Origin: Catenibacillus scindens
GTDB lineage: Bacteria; Bacillota; Clostridia; Lachnospirales; Lachnospiraceae
NCBI RefSeq assembly: GCF_014202115.1
Contig: NZ_JACHFW010000001.1
Coordinates: forward strand, 186,001 to 250,000
Direction: 5' to 3'
DNA length: 64,000 nucleotides
The position numbers were made by a program, and so were the translations under genes. This document shows positions 25,907 through 34,660 of the stretch, one piece after another (within the stretch, counting starts at the first letter, position 1; each line of letters begins with the position of its first letter). The notes beneath the pieces are model-generated. The model ran no database searches, was not told the origin of the DNA, and was given only the letters and a program-made list of their open reading frames with translations.

Positions 25907-28900
25907 TCACCTCTTATTCAATAATCGCAACATACCTTCCGATTCAAAGTCCCATTTTCCCAACTGTCCTTTATTCTTTCCAAACAATATCACAGCCCTG
26001 TCCATATCGCCGGACAAAAAAGCCCGAAGCCCCTGGACCGCCAAGTCTTTTGACGGGATCAGCTTCTCATCGAAGTTTTCCTGCCGGCAGTAATTAAGCC
26101 AGAGGTTGACACTGGAGTACAGACGGATCAGAGGCGCCATCTTCGGTGAGTCTTTTAAAATCGCCGGACCGAAACGGTTTTTAAGTTTCTGGGCGACATC
26201 GTAAAACCGCCTTGCCGCCCCGGCCTTGTTTCCAGCCATGGCAAGAGCGCAGCCCCAACAATATCCTGCGTGGCATACTAAGATCATCTCATTTTCTCCA
26301 TCCAGGCTTGCCGCAGCTTTTTCAAAATATTTTCTGGCCCTGGACGGCTTATTTTCAATATACAGATAATATTGTCCCGCCCTTAAATTTCCCAGATAAG
26401 GGCCTCTGGGATCCTTTTGTCCCATTAAACGCTTCCACCATATTTTAGCGCTTTTTTTATCCTCTGCCAATATCAAGGATACACATATTTTATCGGCAAA
26501 ATCCCTGGCCTCATCGGGGAGAAGTTCCACTCCCCGCAGATAAATGTCTGCAGCCTCCCTGTATTTTTCGCCGGATATGAGCAGGTCCCCCAGAGCTGTA
26601 TAAAACTCCCCATGCCTTGGAAACTTCTTCAGACCTTCATGATAATAGTTGACGGCTTCGTCCACCTGCCCAAGTTTTTCACAGCAGCATGCTGCCCGCA
26701 TATAGGCTCTCATAAGTACAGGAGGCGCTGACGAAAGACGGATACATCTTTTAAATCCATCCAGCGCCCGGCCGTAATCTCCCATACAGTAAAAAGCGCC
26801 GGCCAGACTTATAATCGCCAGCTCGTTTTCCGGCTCCCGCTGCAGCACCCACAGAAAATCATCAATTGCCGCCCGGTAGTTGCTCATCTGGAAAAAAATA
26901 TCTCCCCGCTCCATCCGATGGCTGACGCAGTCTTTCTCTTTCACTGCCAGATTCATCTGTTCCAAAGCCCTCTTCCAGTCGCCGGCAGCTCCAGCCAGAG
27001 CGCTGCGCTTATATAGCTGTCCCAGAAGATAATGGCACTGGGGATAATCCGGATTGAGGGCCAGCGTCATCCGCATATAATGAATCGCCTTTTTTAATTC
27101 GTTGCGCTCTGCGTAAATCCGCCCGATCCCCTGTGTGATAAAAGGGCTGTCCGGCATGCAAGACGCCAGATCCAGATACAATGCCAGAGCTTCGCTGCTC
27201 TGGCCGGAACACTCCAGTATCCTCGCTTTCACCGCAAGAATTGTGTTATCCATAGGACTATAGCTGTGCGCTTGATTAATGACTTCCAGCGCCTGAGAAT
27301 AACGCCCCGTCTCCAGATAGCACAGAGCCATAATGCGGTAAACCTGGGCCATCCACTGTTTTGTGCGCTCCTCATGGCTTTCCTTTAATATATTACAGGC
27401 ATATTCCAGTGTCTGATCGTAATCCTCCCGGCTCTGGGACAGATTTCTCAGGCAGTTCAGCCAGATCAGCCGAAGTTCGTCTGTCTCCACATTGACTTTT
27501 CTGGCCTGGCGCACCACTTCCATAGCTTCCTTCTCTTCCTGGAAATCCAGGAACATCCGGGCCACCAGTTCATAGGGCTTTGGATGTTTTGGATAAATGC
27601 GTATGGCTCTGTAATAATCATCAATCACCTGCCGCGCCAATCCCAAGGCCAAACATGCCTCCTGGCGCAGAATATAAGCCGGAAAAAATCCCGTCTCCTC
27701 ATCAATGAGAGAACCGCACAGATCAATACAAGCTTCCTCTTTTCCCATCTTGTGGAAAAGCTCAGCCTTCATATAGATACAATTGTAGCGCTGGCGGCTT
27801 TCCTCCTCCGTTTGAATGGCCTCACAAGCTGCCTCCAGAGCCAGATCATAGAGCCTGGAGTCCTTATGTTCTCCCAGCCACGAATAACAGCAGGCAATAG
27901 CGTAATTGGCATAGCCGATACGGCGGATACGCCTTCCTGTCTCTTTTGTCCCGTCATCCTTAATGGACAGGATCATCTCCCGCCATTGCTTCAGCCATGG
28001 CAGCGCCTCCTCATAGCGTTCCAAACACAGGTAGATCCGCCCCCGTAAGTTTACATAATCATATAGATGATCTTTGTCAGGTTCAAATTTCAGAAGAATT
28101 TCAAGACACTGGTCATAGTCTTCATTCTGACACATACACCATCCCAGATCCAGCAGCAGTGTTTGATCACCGGGATGTTCATCCAGCCCTTTCCTGTAGT
28201 CCGCCATCAATTTCAGATTAATCTTCTGCAACACTTCCATGGCTTTCTCATCCCCTGGAACCGATTCAAAAAGATCCAGGATCACCTCTTTAGCCTGGCG
28301 GTAATCTCCTCTGTGGGCAAGACACCGGGCATAGCCCAGGCTGGCCGTATAGTTTTGAGGCGTCTTTTCCAAAATCCGCTCACATACCAGGGCAGCAGTC
28401 TCAAAATCTTCCATTTCGAGAAGAATATCCGCGTAAGTATCCCCAATATAAAAGCTGTCCTCATACTGTCCCCACAAGTCTTCCAAAACAGACCGGGCGC
28501 CGCAAAGATCTCCGGAAAACCGGGCAAGCAAGGCTCCTTCGACCGAGACAAAGGGATGGTAAATGTCCGACTGAGTCAGCGTCTCATATATTTGTTTTCC
28601 TTCCTCAGTCTTCTGGTCCAAAACAGCCTGTCTCAGAGAAAAATAGGTATCTATATAGCTGTCGTAATCTTCTTCCGGATCTCCTTCAAAAAGAGTGTAG
28701 TCCAGAAAATTTTCATATTTGATCAGATTGACAATGTAATCAATATATTCTCCTGGAAAGACTTCATACAGTTCTTTTTTATCCTGGACGATATTAAAAG
28801 TCCGGTCAATGGCCCGCCACACTTTATTTGGCAGTTTTAAATGGGACATAAAAAAGCGCAGAAGCCCGATTCTCGCCTCGTCGCTGCTTTCCAGACCGAT

Positions 28901-29248
28901 GCACAGATCATCAGAAAGAATAGGGGCCCAGTTCTTTTCGTCAATTCTCCGGTAAAAATCCTGATACAGTTCTTCCACCTCAGACAGCCACCGTCCAATA
29001 GGACTTTCCTTTGACAAACCGCCGGGAATCCCCGCGCCGTCCTTGCCCCCATTTTCCTGACCGCTGCATCCCTGGTCTTTGTTATCCTGAGCCTCTTTCA
29101 CAGCCTGTTCATAAGCCTGGCGCAGCGCTTTAAATTCCTCCGGATGGTCTTCCGGGTTTGCGTGTACCAGTTTTGTCCGGTATGCTTTTTTTATCTGGTC
29201 CTCATCTTTTGTCGGTTCAATTTCCAGTATATCCCAAATTGTTGACAT
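25907..29248 (-). CDS. large J-domain-like and TPR-repeat protein (co-chaperone of adjacent Hsp70)
   Basis: This 1113-residue protein starts with a J-like domain (about residues 1-55: IWDILEIEPTKDEDQIKKAY, then FKALRQAYEQAV). The diagnostic HPD tripeptide is not intact; the loop reads VHANPEDHPEEF. From about residue 200 to the C-terminus it is made of helical TPR repeats, for example GRYSQALEVINQAHSYSPMD, ALNPDYPQCHYLLGQLYKR and FPRHGEFYTALGDLL. It probably collects client proteins and passes them to the Hsp70 encoded next. The altered HPD suggests either a modified way of stimulating the ATPase or a purely tethering role. SD is AGGAG. Soluble and cytoplasmic. Confidence 0.88.
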   Translation of the reverse strand: MSTIWDILEIEPTKDEDQIKKAYRTKLVHANPEDHPEEFKALRQAYEQAVKEAQDNKDQGCSGQENGGKDGAGIPGGLSKESPIGRWLSEVEELYQDFYRRIDEKNWAPILSDDLCIGLESSDEARIGLLRFFMSHLKLPNKVWRAIDRTFNIVQDKKELYEVFPGEYIDYIVNLIKYENFLDYTLFEGDPEEDYDSYIDTYFSLRQAVLDQKTEEGKQIYETLTQSDIYHPFVSVEGALLARFSGDLCGARSVLEDLWGQYEDSFYIGDTYADILLEMEDFETAALVCERILEKTPQNYTASLGYARCLAHRGDYRQAKEVILDLFESVPGDEKAMEVLQKINLKLMADYRKGLDEHPGDQTLLLDLGWCMCQNEDYDQCLEILLKFEPDKDHLYDYVNLRGRIYLCLERYEEALPWLKQWREMILSIKDDGTKETGRRIRRIGYANYAIACCYSWLGEHKDSRLYDLALEAACEAIQTEEESRQRYNCIYMKAELFHKMGKEEACIDLCGSLIDEETGFFPAYILRQEACLALGLARQVIDDYYRAIRIYPKHPKPYELVARMFLDFQEEKEAMEVVRQARKVNVETDELRLIWLNCLRNLSQSREDYDQTLEYACNILKESHEERTKQWMAQVYRIMALCYLETGRYSQALEVINQAHSYSPMDNTILAVKARILECSGQSSEALALYLDLASCMPDSPFITQGIGRIYAERNELKKAIHYMRMTLALNPDYPQCHYLLGQLYKRSALAGAAGDWKRALEQMNLAVKEKDCVSHRMERGDIFFQMSNYRAAIDDFLWVLQREPENELAIISLAGAFYCMGDYGRALDGFKRCIRLSSAPPVLMRAYMRAACCCEKLGQVDEAVNYYHEGLKKFPRHGEFYTALGDLLISGEKYREAADIYLRGVELLPDEARDFADKICVSLILAEDKKSAKIWWKRLMGQKDPRGPYLGNLRAGQYYLYIENKPSRARKYFEKAAASLDGENEMILVCHAGYCWGCALAMAGNKAGAARRFYDVAQKLKNRFGPAILKDSPKMAPLIRLYSSVNLWLNYCRQENFDEKLIPSKDLAVQGLRAFLSGDMDRAVILFGKNKGQLGKWDFESEGMLRLLNKR

Positions 29249-29379
29249 TCTTTTTTCTCCTGCTCTTTTAAATTTGGATACAGATCATCCGGCCCTGTTG
29301 TGTCAAAACGCCGCCTCTTTTTATCCGGACGGCGTATCTGATATACATTCTACCACTGAAACTATAATAAATCCAGTTT

Positions 29380-29600
29380 AAAAAGAATCCTGCCTCACAG
29401 GATGCTTCGCCTGCGGCGGACCGCACCGGCGGCATTTTCCTCTCCGCCGCAGTGCAATTGTGCGCGGAGCGTTTTTACGTCACCGGGAAAGGCATTTTTC
29501 TGGTGACATAAAAAAGATGCCTGCCAGACATCCGGCAACTTGCCAGCCACAGGCTGGTCTGACAAGTCACCGAGATTTTGTCTGACAGGCACGTCGAATC
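29380..29600 (-). repeat. intergenic block of large imperfect palindromes downstream of asd
   Basis: Between asd and the J/TPR gene, about 29518-29593 folds almost end to end: TGCCTGTCAGACA pairs with TGTCTGGCAGGCA, CGGTGACTTG with CAAGTTGCCG, and CCAGCC with GGCTGG. A second stem (GTCACC / GGTGAC) lies at about 29480-29510, and a third GC-rich stem (GCTTCGC-TGCGGCGG) at 29405-29475. No convincing coding frame crosses it. Similar words (GACTTGTTTGACCAAG, GACGTGCC, AAAAAGAATCCTG) recur downstream of cdaR (about 41650-41690) and ribF (about 49040-49120). That suggests a dispersed palindromic repeat family at gene ends. Confidence 0.5.
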
Positions 29601-29613
29601 TTTAGCTCCCCAG

Positions 29614-30702
29614 TCAATCTTTTGCTGTAATGTAGCCCTGGGCAGTAAGCAGCTCGGCACACAGAATGGCGCCGCCGGCAGCGCCCCGGACGGTATTGTG
29701 GGAAAGGCCTACAAACTTATAATCATAGACAGTATCTTCTCTTAAACGGCCTACTGAAATACCCATTCCATTCTCATAATTGACATCCAGGCGAACCTGA
29801 GGACGATTATCCTCCTCGATATACTGGATAAACTGCTTTGGTGCGCTTGGTAAGTTCAACTCCTGGGGCAGTCCCTTAAAGTTTCTCAGCTTCTCAATAA
29901 GCTGCTCTTTTGTAGGCTTTTTAGCAAACTTTACGAATACAGCGGCTGTATGTCCGTCCAGTACCGGAACTCGGATGCACTGGGTAGTAATCACCGGGCT
30001 TGTAGCCTTGACGATCTCTCCGTTTTCAATATGTCCCCATAAACGAAGAGGTTCCTGCTCGCTCTTCTCTTCCTCGCCTCCAATATATGGGATAATGTTT
30101 TCCACCATCTCAGGCCAGTCTTTGAAAGTCTTTCCAGCTCCGGAAATGGCCTGGTAGGTTGTGGCAACCACTTCCACAGGCTCAAACTCTTTCCACGCTG
30201 TCAGCACAGGAGCGTAGCTCTGGATGGAGCAGTTAGGCTTAACGGCAACAAATCCCCGGATTGTTCCCAGACGCTTTCTCTGATGCTCAATCACCGCGAA
30301 ATGCTCTGGGTTGATCTCAGGTACGACCATAGGTACGTCCGGTGTCCAGCGGTGCGCACTGTTGTTTGAAACCACAGGTGTCTCTGTCTTCGCGTAAGCA
30401 TCCTCAATGGCGCGGATCTCCTCTTTTGTCATATCCACGGCACTGAACACAAAATCTACCTGGGAGGCCACCTTTTCCACTTCGTTGACATTCATAACGA
30501 TCAGCTTCTTTACTGCCTCTGGCATAGGTTTTGCCATCTTCCAGCGATTTCCCACAGCCTCCTCATATGTTAAACCGGCAGACCTGGGGCTTGCTGCAAT
30601 AGCAACTACTTCATACCAGGGATGATTTTCCAGCAGAGAAATAAATCTCTGTCCTACCATACCTGTTCCCCCAAGTACTCCAACTCTTAATTTCTTTTCC
30701 AT
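29614..30702 (-). CDS. asd: aspartate-semialdehyde dehydrogenase
   Basis: It reduces aspartyl phosphate to aspartate semialdehyde with NADPH, the branch point to lysine/diaminopimelate, threonine and methionine. The N-terminal Rossmann motif is VGVLGGTGMVGQRF, the catalytic Cys lies in VKPNCSIQSY, and the substrate-binding region includes HTAAVFVKFAKKP. With 362 residues it belongs to the archaeal/fungal-type Asd subfamily. The start is ATG at 30700-30702; an in-frame GTG at 30712-30714 overlaps the GAGGAG SD and is unlikely. It is a single-gene unit with the palindromic block downstream. No lysine riboswitch is visible in the short upstream region. Confidence 0.95.
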   Translation of the reverse strand: MEKKLRVGVLGGTGMVGQRFISLLENHPWYEVVAIAASPRSAGLTYEEAVGNRWKMAKPMPEAVKKLIVMNVNEVEKVASQVDFVFSAVDMTKEEIRAIEDAYAKTETPVVSNNSAHRWTPDVPMVVPEINPEHFAVIEHQRKRLGTIRGFVAVKPNCSIQSYAPVLTAWKEFEPVEVVATTYQAISGAGKTFKDWPEMVENIIPYIGGEEEKSEQEPLRLWGHIENGEIVKATSPVITTQCIRVPVLDGHTAAVFVKFAKKPTKEQLIEKLRNFKGLPQELNLPSAPKQFIQYIEEDNRPQVRLDVNYENGMGISVGRLREDTVYDYKFVGLSHNTVRGAAGGAILCAELLTAQGYITAKD

Positions 30703-31078
30703 AGCATTAGTCACTCCTCAAAATATACTAAATGTCCGTTTCAGAAAAACATTTGTCGTTGCATAGAAATATACCACATTTTCCAGTTAAAAATCAACCT
30801 TTTTTTCACTGTATCCTAATTTTTGTATACTATTCAGATTTTTTCAACTTTTCATTCCTTCGTTTACACAAAATACACAAAAATATGGTATACTAACCTC
30901 AAAGCGGCTAGTGTACCGCGTCTTTTGCATGGCAGCCCAAGGGCGCATTCCTCTGCGCAATAGTACGCACCTGAAAAAAATATACTATGCCCGCGGCAGC
31001 GAAGTAAGCTGTGGTATCATGAGGTCAAATTTTAATTTGACCTCAACATCATCATTATTATAATGGGGGAAAGCTTTT
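30703..31078 (+). promoter_or_regulatory. intergenic region with moxR promoter candidate, several hairpins and a perfect palindrome
   Basis: On the plus strand a TATACT -10 candidate (30889-30894) has a TTTACA at 30863-30868, but with a 20-base spacer. About 150 bases of hairpin-rich sequence follow: GCGG/CCGC near 30904-30919, GCGCA/TGCGC at 30941-30956, and CAGC/GCTG near 30996-31010. A perfect 10-bp palindrome GAGGTCAAAT / ATTTGACCTC then spans 31021-31044. No T run follows it, so it is an operator or RNA stem rather than a classic terminator. The left part (30703-30860) is AT-rich, with nothing further recognised. Confidence 0.45.
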
Positions 31079-32038
31079 ATGACAACACAGGAAATTCAAA
31101 ATATTTGCCAGAGCATTAAAGCCGGCATTGAAAAAGTAATTATCGGAAAATCAGAAAATATTGATTACATCCTCACCGCCATATTTTCCGGCGGCCATAT
31201 TCTTCTTGAAGATGTTCCCGGAACAGGGAAGACCATGCTGGCAAAAACACTGGCCCGGTGTGTCAGCGGACAGTTTTCCCGTATTCAGTTTACGCCGGAT
31301 CTTCTGCCCTCAGATGTGACCGGCATCAATTTCTATGACAACTCTAAAAATGCCTTTGTATTCCGGGAAGGCCCGGTATTTACCAATATTCTCCTGGCCG
31401 ATGAAATTAACAGGGCCACGCCGAGAACTCAGTCCAGCCTCCTTGAAGCTATGGAGGAAAAGCAGGTCACTGTGGATGGCCAGACACGCTCCCTTCCTGA
31501 ACCTTTCTTTGTGATCGCCACGCAAAATCCCATTGAGACCGCCGGAACTTTCCCTCTGCCGGAAGCCCAGCTTGACCGTTTTCTGATGAAGCTTTCCATG
31601 GGACTGCCTGACGCTTCCGAGGAAATGACCATCCTCTCCAATTTTATGAACGACAATCCTCTGGAAACAGTAAAATCTGTGTGCAGCGTAGAGCAGCTTG
31701 TCCAGATCATTAGCCGGGTCCACGAGATTTTTGTCCATCCAGCGCTCAGGGAATACATTATCGCCATTGCCGGACAGACCCGCAATCATCCACGCATTGC
31801 CCTGGGATTAAGTCCCAGAGGAAGCCTTGCCTTAATGAGGGCCTCCCAGGCTCTTGCCGCAATCCGGGGCCGGGACTATTGTATCCCTGAGGATATCCGT
31901 CACCTGGCGGTTCCGGTGATCGCGCACCGTCTCATCCTCTCCCATTCCATGTCCGCCTCGGAAACTGAGGCCGCCGAAATTGTCCGGGATCTTCTCTCCA
32001 GTGTTCCCGTTCCCACGGAGGAGTGGAAAAACCGATGA
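31079..32038 (+). CDS. MoxR-family AAA+ ATPase
   Basis: This 319-residue chaperone-like ATPase has Walker A LLEDVPGTGKTMLAKTLA, Walker B NILLADEINRATPRTQSSLLEAM, sensor 1 VIATQNPIETAGTFPLPEAQLDRF and a C-terminal AAA lid. MoxR proteins typically act with DUF58 and VWA or transglutaminase partners in assembling or activating exported or metal-dependent proteins. It is the first gene of the plus-strand operon with the DUF58 and membrane-protein genes; SD is GGGGGAAAG. Confidence 0.95.
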   Translation: MTTQEIQNICQSIKAGIEKVIIGKSENIDYILTAIFSGGHILLEDVPGTGKTMLAKTLARCVSGQFSRIQFTPDLLPSDVTGINFYDNSKNAFVFREGPVFTNILLADEINRATPRTQSSLLEAMEEKQVTVDGQTRSLPEPFFVIATQNPIETAGTFPLPEAQLDRFLMKLSMGLPDASEEMTILSNFMNDNPLETVKSVCSVEQLVQIISRVHEIFVHPALREYIIAIAGQTRNHPRIALGLSPRGSLALMRASQALAAIRGRDYCIPEDIRHLAVPVIAHRLILSHSMSASETEAAEIVRDLLSSVPVPTEEWKNR

Positions 32039-33168
32039 ACATCATATTTGCCGCCTTTGGACTGTTTATTCTTTATATGATCCAGAAAAAGCTGTACCAA
32101 CGCAACTGGAATAAAAATCTCAACGTGACCATGGCCTATTCCAAAGAGACTGCTGTGGAAGGCGAGGAAGCTGCCCTTGTGGAAGTTCTTGTCAATGACA
32201 AAAAGCTTCCTCTCCCGGCTCTGACTGTGAAATTTCAGACCTCCTCACGGCTCTCCTTTCTCAACAGCGAGAACAGTTCCGTCACAGACCTTTATTACCG
32301 CAGCGATATCTTCTCTTTTAATGGCAGGGAGAAAATTACCCGGACACTGCCCTTTACATGCACCCGGCGGGGGTATTACACCATCACCCAGATGGCGCTC
32401 TCCTGCACAGATCTTCTCTATATTGAGAAACTGACAGAAATACGGGATAATTTTACCCAGCTTTATGTCTATCCCCGGTATGTGGACATCCGCAGGCTTC
32501 TCATTCCTTTTAACCAGCTTTACGGAGCCATTCTTTCTAAGCGCAGGTATTTTGAGGATCCCTTTGAATTTCGGGGGATGCGGGAGTATCAACCCTTTGA
32601 CTCTATGCGCCGGGTTAACTGGAAAGCCTTCGCCCGCACAGGAGAACTGAAAGTAAATGTTTATGAGGATACCTCCTCCCAGGAGGTGTGTATTTATCTG
32701 AATCTGGAAAACAATGGTTATGTCAACCATTATGATATTATGGAAGAAAATATCCGCCTTGGAGCCACACTGTCCGATATGTTTATCTCCAAAGGTATAC
32801 CGGTGTCATTAAAGACCAACGGATGCGACTGCACATCAAAACTTCCGATCCAGGTGGATGCAGGAACCGGCGCGGGACATCAGACCCGTCTCCTCCAAAG
32901 CCTTGCCCGCATTGATCTGGAGCTTCCCGTAAGACATCTATCTGAACAGATTCAAAAAGATCTGGAACTCGGCGGACAGATTCCATATATCATCTACATC
33001 ACTAATTACTGCCATGATGACATGATCAAGGCTGTCAACGCCATGGCAAGGGCCAACGACAGCTTTCAGATGATCTATACTTACCATAGGGATATGCAAG
33101 ACAGCTTCCAGGTATCCCCTGAAATTTTAAATAAGACTATGTTTTGGGAGGTGGAACACATTGACTGA
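32035..33168 (+). CDS. DUF58-domain protein
   Basis: This 377-residue protein has an N-terminal hydrophobic segment (IIFAAFGLFILYMI) and an immunoglobulin-like middle part. It also carries the DUF58 signature FRGMREYQPFDSMRRVNWKA near residue 185, in the VWA-like C-terminal half. DUF58 proteins are the constant partners of MoxR ATPases. Its ATG overlaps the moxR stop codon (ATGA, 32035-32038), showing translational coupling. Confidence 0.92.
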   Translation: MNIIFAAFGLFILYMIQKKLYQRNWNKNLNVTMAYSKETAVEGEEAALVEVLVNDKKLPLPALTVKFQTSSRLSFLNSENSSVTDLYYRSDIFSFNGREKITRTLPFTCTRRGYYTITQMALSCTDLLYIEKLTEIRDNFTQLYVYPRYVDIRRLLIPFNQLYGAILSKRRYFEDPFEFRGMREYQPFDSMRRVNWKAFARTGELKVNVYEDTSSQEVCIYLNLENNGYVNHYDIMEENIRLGATLSDMFISKGIPVSLKTNGCDCTSKLPIQVDAGTGAGHQTRLLQSLARIDLELPVRHLSEQIQKDLELGGQIPYIIYITNYCHDDMIKAVNAMARANDSFQMIYTYHRDMQDSFQVSPEILNKTMFWEVEHID

Positions 33169-34417
33169 AAAATTAAAAACTGGACGAAACCTGGCCGACC
33201 TTCTGTGCTGGTGCTGTATGTACTTCGGTCTCTGTGCTTCGGTTCTGTATCTCATCACCCAAAACAGCAACCAGTTTATCATCGCCCTGACCCTGGCTGT
33301 GACCCTCATTGGCACAGTCTATCTCAGCGTCCGGGCTAGAGCCATCTTTTACATTGGGTATCACATTCTTTTGATTGCCATAACATGGGGCTTTTCCCGT
33401 ACCCTTGCCTCCCCAGGCCTGATCAGCACATGGGCCATCACAGTGCTGATCCTGTTTCAAATGATCCTGTTTTTTTCAAAACGGCTCCACAGTAAAGAGC
33501 AGGCGCGTTATCTGAAAGCATCTCCCGCTCTGGCTATTCTCTTTTTTGTTTTGTGGATCATATCTAACGGGATGGGCCATGGGATTCTCTCCACAGTCCT
33601 TGTAGTCACCGCCTGTGTCTACCTGTTATCCAGCATACTGACCATGTATCTGACCAATATGCTCTCCTATATCACCGGCAACCGCCAGATGGCTAATATG
33701 CCTGTACGTGCCCTGGTGCGTTCCGGCAATTTTCAAATTTCCCTGTTTATGCTCCTTGCCCTGGGGGCCATGGTTATGTTTACAAATATGGGGCTGGGAC
33801 AGCTCTTTAACGGCCTTAAAAATCTGCTCCTGGCCGCTGTACGTTTTCTTTTCTCTTTTGCTCCCAGCAACGAGGAGACCACCTACTCGCAGGCACAGAC
33901 ATCCGCTCCTCTGCCAGATATGGAGACAAATACGGCTCCTCTTCCCGATGACGGTACCAGCCCGATCCTTATTGCGGCCAGCGACTTTATCATGGCCCTA
34001 TTCCGGGTCATCCTTGTGGTGGGCGCCGCCGCCCTTGTGATCTTTATGATCTACCAGTTAATTCAGCGCTTTAACGGCCTCACAGTCAGACGATCGAAAG
34101 AGAAGGCCAAAGAGCCGGAAAGTGAAGATGTGATTGAAAAAATCATCGCCCCAAAAGGGCGCCGGACGTCTTTCTTCTTTTCCTCTGCCCTTCCCGATGA
34201 CAAGATCCGCCGCATCTACTATAAAAAGATTTCGGGGCGTCATAAAAAGTCGCCTATTGACCGGTCCATGTCCCCACAGGAACTGACGGAAAGTATATCC
34301 CCCCAGGACTTGGAGGCCGCCCGGCAATTTACCGAAATCTATGAGAGAGTGCGCTACAGCGGCCGTACTGAGGCCGAGGATGTGGCTGCCTATAAAAATC
34401 TGGCAAAAAAAGTGTGA
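33161..34417 (+). CDS. polytopic membrane protein of the MoxR operon (DUF4129-like C-terminus)
   Basis: This 418-residue protein starts at TTG 33161-33163, 7 bases after GGGAGGTGG, and overlaps the DUF58 gene by 8 bases. It has about five to six membrane helices in residues 15-220, an extracytoplasmic Thr/Pro/Asp linker and one more helix near 270-300. The basic cytoplasmic domain ends SMSPQELTESISPQDLEAAR and GRTEAEDVAAYKNL. That tail resembles the DUF4129 domain usually found at the end of transglutaminase-like proteins of MoxR operons, but the transglutaminase domain itself is missing. Confidence 0.82.
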   Translation: MTEKLKTGRNLADLLCWCCMYFGLCASVLYLITQNSNQFIIALTLAVTLIGTVYLSVRARAIFYIGYHILLIAITWGFSRTLASPGLISTWAITVLILFQMILFFSKRLHSKEQARYLKASPALAILFFVLWIISNGMGHGILSTVLVVTACVYLLSSILTMYLTNMLSYITGNRQMANMPVRALVRSGNFQISLFMLLALGAMVMFTNMGLGQLFNGLKNLLLAAVRFLFSFAPSNEETTYSQAQTSAPLPDMETNTAPLPDDGTSPILIAASDFIMALFRVILVVGAAALVIFMIYQLIQRFNGLTVRRSKEKAKEPESEDVIEKIIAPKGRRTSFFFSSALPDDKIRRIYYKKISGRHKKSPIDRSMSPQELTESISPQDLEAARQFTEIYERVRYSGRTEAEDVAAYKNLAKKV

Positions 34418-34498
34418 TATACGCGCCGCGAGGATGCGCAGGGATTCGAAACGGAAAGGATGCCACCCCAAAAACTGCTCAGTTTTCTTTGGATGGCA

Positions 34499-34619
34499 GC
34501 CGTTGGTTTACGGCAGATCTTTAAATACAGCACTTTCCCAGGCATTTCGCCAATATTATGGCATCTCCCCCACAGCCTATCGAAAAAGCAATAAGATTTC
34601 AAAAGAAAAGAGGCCGTGA
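34499..34619 (+). pseudogene. remnant of an AraC-family regulator (C-terminal helix-turn-helix)
   Basis: Two plus-strand frames together spell the end of an AraC DNA-binding domain: AVGLRQIFKYSTF (34499-34537) continues, after a shift near 34536, as SQAFRQYYGISPTAYRKS, ending at TGA 34617-34619. The pattern A-VG-x9-F-S-x-AF-x4-G-SP-x2-YR is the family signature. Only about 35-40 codons remain, with no promoter or upstream domain, so this is a dead fragment next to the bidirectional terminator. Confidence 0.62.
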
Positions 34620-34654
34620 AAAATGATTTCTCATTTTTTCACGGCCTCTTTTTT
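34610..34654. terminator. bidirectional terminator between the MoxR operon and aspartate aminotransferase
   Basis: Stem GAGGCCGTGAAAAA and its complement (34610-34648) have a T tract on the plus strand and an A tract on the opposite side, so it can end both convergent transcripts. Confidence 0.88.
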
Positions 34655-34660
34655 GGGCCC

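Noticed and set aside
29395-29592. 65-codon minus-strand frame downstream of asd
   Set aside because: The sequence is explained by nested palindromes, has no SD, and the predicted peptide is Arg/Gly-rich without protein character.
30889-31044. c-di-GMP or guanidine riboswitch before moxR
   Set aside because: Neither the GEMM core nor ACGR loops or ykkC words can be found.
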